Of a stretch of DNA of 64,000 nt, positions 61,682 through 64,000 are shown piece after piece (within the stretch, counting starts at the first letter, position 1; the number at the start of each line of letters is the position of its first letter). Origin of the DNA: Rivularia sp034931125. GTDB lineage: Bacteria > Cyanobacteriota > Cyanobacteriia > Cyanobacteriales > Nostocaceae. The notes beneath the pieces are model-generated. The model had not been told where the DNA came from, made no database searches, and worked only from the letters and a program-made list of their open reading frames with translations. The position numbers were made by a program, and so were the translations under genes. Location: NCBI RefSeq assembly GCF_034931125.1, contig NZ_JAYGHM010000039.1, positions 8,821-72,820 of the forward strand, read 5' to 3'.

Positions 61682-61930
61682 CGTAATCCCTAAAAATATA
61701 TTTTTGTAAATTTTCACAAAGCCATAATATTTCTCACTGGGTTCACAAAAAATAGTGAATTGAGTTACATAAGGTTATGAAAAATAGCTGCTCACTATTT
61801 AGACATAGTTATTTTTTATCAGCAATTATTTTATAGCAAAAGAAAAACTATTATCTTAAAGCTAGTGGCATAGCCTTTTATGCTCAAATAATTAGTAGGG
61901 AGTATATTCAGGCATTTAATCCCGGATTTA

Positions 61931-62040
61931 TCTATCACTATAGTGATAGACATTTTTATTACTATAGTAATAAATCTCTTTACGCCACAAGGGAAATATT
62001 GATTAGCAGAATTTGAATGAGAATTACGTTAATAACGTAA
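61931..62040. promoter_or_regulatory. array of three perfect palindromes
   Basis: Two perfect 20-bp palindromes with common core ACTATAGT: TCTATCACTATAGTGATAGA (61931-61950) and TTTATTACTATAGTAATAAA (61955-61974), centres 24 bp apart. A third, TTACGTTA-A-TAACGTAA, is at 62024-62040. They lie between the divergent xis-like and 62107 genes and have no T-tracts, so operators are the best reading. Confidence 0.75.
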
Positions 62041-62106
62041 AAAGCTTATCTTACAAAAAATTAGAAGAGGCACAACTGCGAATGTACATAGCTATCAGAT
62101 ATAATC

Positions 62107-62541
62107 ATGAACCATTCAACTGATAATTACTTTCTAACAGACCCAGAAGAATTGAAGTTTATATCTGATGTTGTAAATCAAGTATTGGAGGCGAGGCATC
62201 ATCTAGTCGATATTAAGGATTTACAAGCAGCTTTAAAGGAAGTTAGTTTAGAACATGGTAAAGAAATACAAATGAATTTAGTCTTTGAGGAAAATCAACT
62301 GGCTGGATTCAACTTTTCTTTCGCAAACGAACCTAGTAAGACAACTGACACTATTCCTTTTGACCAGCAGCAAATCAATATTGAATCCGAAAAAGGAAAT
62401 ATTATCTCTTACGAACAAACAACAACGATCGCTGCAACAGAATCGGAAAATAATCTAACAAATTCTTTTTCTTCACCTTTATTTTTGATGGATTACTTAG
62501 TTGGGGAATACCGAAGGTCGCAGTTATCAGTTTTTGGTTAA
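62107..62541 (+). CDS. hypothetical protein, perhaps frameshifted before a membrane tail
   Basis: 144 aa. The first 75 residues (DPEELKFISDVVNQVLEARH, IKDLQAALKEVSLEHGKEIQ) are helical; the rest is Thr/Ser-rich. The stop at 62541 is followed in another frame by SWGIPKVAVISFWLILSWWF, then TGKDPDKYINRFRKPKGSNW and TAA at about 62720, with no start codon of its own. That suggests a frameshift that removed a C-terminal membrane segment. Unrecognised; directly upstream of the VirB4-like gene. Confidence 0.5.
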   Translation: MNHSTDNYFLTDPEELKFISDVVNQVLEARHHLVDIKDLQAALKEVSLEHGKEIQMNLVFEENQLAGFNFSFANEPSKTTDTIPFDQQQINIESEKGNIISYEQTTTIAATESENNLTNSFSSPLFLMDYLVGEYRRSQLSVFG

Positions 62542-62767
62542 TTTTAAGTTGGTGGTTTGTGACGGGGAAAGACCCGGATAAATATATTAATCGTTTTCGC
62601 AAACCCAAAGGTAGCAACTGGATTATCGGTGGAGCAATGTATGTGTCTCCCTTACTTTCTCGGAATATTAGGAAGCAGCTAAAGAAGGCAGGGGGCAGGG
62701 GGAAGAAAAGTTATTCTTAAATAATTGATGGTGACAATTATTTGTTTATGGGAAATGCCTTATTACA

Positions 62768-64000
62768 ATGAAAACTTATATTCCTTCAATAAATTCTATC
62801 AACCAAGACAATGGAAAGTCGCAATACATTCCCTTTGAGAACGAACTCGACCTCTGCTGCATGGTTCGCATTGAAAGGGATAATCGTAAAATAGGAGCAT
62901 TTTTACTCAACCAAGGTGATATTAAAGATGAAAACCAATTCCAAGTAGTTTTTGCATTCCAAATCAGAGGTATCCACAACCAACTTTACCCAGAAGAAAT
63001 ATCATCAGTATCGGCTTCTGTTTCCGAAGCGATGAAATCTATTCTTCCAGGAGAAAAATGTACGTTTCTTCTAGGACGGTATTCGGATGACTCTGCAAGA
63101 CTTGAACATCTCAACAATCTTGCCGAAAATTGTTCCTTAAAACTACCAGCTATATTAATCCGCAATGAACAAGCAAGAGTACAAGAATTAACTCGTAAAG
63201 GAGCAAGGTCAACTTGGCAGCAAATAGTATTCTGTACCTGGACTGTAGATAAATTTGGAGAAAATAAAACTGACCCTTTATCCAAATTAATACATTACAC
63301 GGGTAAAGCAGGACGTTTTTTATTAGATAACGTTACCGGACGTATATCACAAAGGCAAGAACAACTTCTCAATGTCTTATTGATGAAAGCCTATACCCAA
63401 GGATTTATTCAATGGGAAATGCTGTTTAATACAAAAGCGGGATTGGAACTTACACCACTTGACGATGCACAATTATGGTCATGGTTGTGGAGCAGATTTA
63501 ATAAATATGAAGCACCACCGATTCCTCAAGTTTTAGTTATCTCAGAAGATAAAGATAGCGGTATTAAATTAACGGAAATTCAAAATTCCCTCAAACACTC
63601 CACAACTATCTTGATTTCTGGAGAAAAAGGTAGAAGTTCATGTCCGGAACATCGTCAATGTACGAACCGCGTTTATGTTAAAGATAAAGTATGCGGTGTT
63701 TTAACAATGGTAGATACCGTAATTGCATGGACGAGTGCAAAAGAACAAATCGCATGGATGTGGAAAGTCTTGAGCGAAAATCACGTCCGAGATACCGAAG
63801 TATGGGTAGAAATTTCAGGAGCTAATCGTTACTTGACTGAAGATAATCTTCATCGTCAAGCGAAGCAAACCAAAGCTGCTAGGGAACGAGCATTATTTAA
63901 AGGAACTGGTAGAGATGTAGGTGCTGAAATTAAGCAGGAGGAAAGCTTTGATGCACAGAAGAAATTGTATAAAGGTGCTGTTCCTCTCAACTGTGCAGTT
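62768..64000 (+). CDS. VirB4/TraC-like transfer ATPase, N-terminal part (cut by window edge)
   Basis: Open for 411 codons from ATG 62768 to the window end. LDLCCMVRIERDNRKIGAFL, VVFAFQIRGIHNQLYPEEIS, CTFLLGRYSDDSARLEHLNN and LTRKGARSTWQQIVFCTWTV resemble the N-terminal domain of VirB4/TraC-type secretion ATPases, which precedes the motor domain. No Walker motif is within the visible part; it should follow beyond 64000. If confirmed it adds the second large ATPase of a type IV secretion system to the coupling-like ATPase at 47954. Confidence 0.55.
   Translation, partial: MKTYIPSINSINQDNGKSQYIPFENELDLCCMVRIERDNRKIGAFLLNQGDIKDENQFQVVFAFQIRGIHNQLYPEEISSVSASVSEAMKSILPGEKCTFLLGRYSDDSARLEHLNNLAENCSLKLPAILIRNEQARVQELTRKGARSTWQQIVFCTWTVDKFGENKTDPLSKLIHYTGKAGRFLLDNVTGRISQRQEQLLNVLLMKAYTQGFIQWEMLFNTKAGLELTPLDDAQLWSWLWSRFNKYEAPPIPQVLVISEDKDSGIKLTEIQNSLKHSTTILISGEKGRSSCPEHRQCTNRVYVKDKVCGVLTMVDTVIAWTSAKEQIAWMWKVLSENHVRDTEVWVEISGANRYLTEDNLHRQAKQTKAARERALFKGTGRDVGAEIKQEESFDAQKKLYKGAVPLNCAV

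Overview
The window is AT-rich DNA with scattered GCGATCGC-type (HIP1) sites, cyanobacterial small dispersed repeats and cyanobacterial families (iron-uptake-type porin with an SLH domain, DUF7219, COG0523 GTPases). It most likely comes from a filamentous, Nostocales-type cyanobacterium. Two very different parts are interleaved: an accessory or plasmid-like backbone (0-12 kb and 40-64 kb) and a zinc-starvation island (about 16-40 kb).

Left accessory region (0-12 kb). A repeat-rich protein of unknown role is followed by a shattered recD2-type helicase gene. The helicase is split by a Tn554-like transposon carrying three genes (two tyrosine recombinases and a DUF6262-type TnpC), and by a cassette encoding a four-helix-bundle (23S rRNA intervening-sequence type) protein bounded by inverted arrays of an AATTCGT heptamer. 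Small plasmid-type genes follow, with a 358-bp miniature transposon carrying a 5-bp target duplication and the first members of a small three-copy family (EPxxPxE(W/F)C..WIP).

Transition (12.6-15.8 kb). A siderophore/heme-type ABC ATPase and its substrate-binding lipoprotein are followed by decayed IS630 and by a truncated sucrase/ferredoxin-like gene split by a MITE.

Zinc island (15.9-40.6 kb). At least eight palindromic Fur-family operators (AATGAtaaTCATT-like, most simply read as Zur boxes) sit directly upstream of: a COG0523 GTPase plus WD40 protein; an unknown 283-aa protein; a small zinc-ribbon protein; an FAD-dependent oxidoreductase; znuCB and znuA plus a porin; an RTX-like protein with an in-frame stop; hemB; a run thrS - small protein - DUF1636 protein - His-rich COG0523 GTPase - folE - compact COG0523 NTPase - cysS; and a divergent COG0523-like NTPase followed by two metallophosphatase genes. 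The logic appears to be zinc import (porin, ZnuABC), zinc delivery (four COG0523-type NTPases) and replacement paralogues for zinc-dependent enzymes (HemB, ThrRS, FolE, CysRS). The second metallophosphatase is interrupted by a clean IS4 copy with an 11-bp target duplication.

Right accessory region (40.7-64 kb). It holds a winged-helix and DinD/BRO pair, a ribbon-helix-helix regulator, a Sak4-like RecA-fold ATPase, and a packed, overlapping cluster of membrane proteins around a membrane-anchored P-loop ATPase and a YkuD-like cell-wall enzyme, which I read as a conjugation-like apparatus. A decayed ISAs1 element then cuts off an HNH-like gene on one side and a DISARM class 1-like methylase/helicase pair (drmMI/drmD, frameshifted) on the other. 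A TacA antitoxin relic and a DUF4365 gene pair follow. The region ends with a tRNA-Phe 3' fragment, an integrase, a probable excisionase, an array of perfect palindromes, and the start of a large VirB4/TraC-like gene. The lone tRNA 3' half immediately upstream of int is the arrangement expected of an attP on a circular element, so this replicon may be an integrative plasmid or ICE carrying a zinc-starvation island. This last point is inference.
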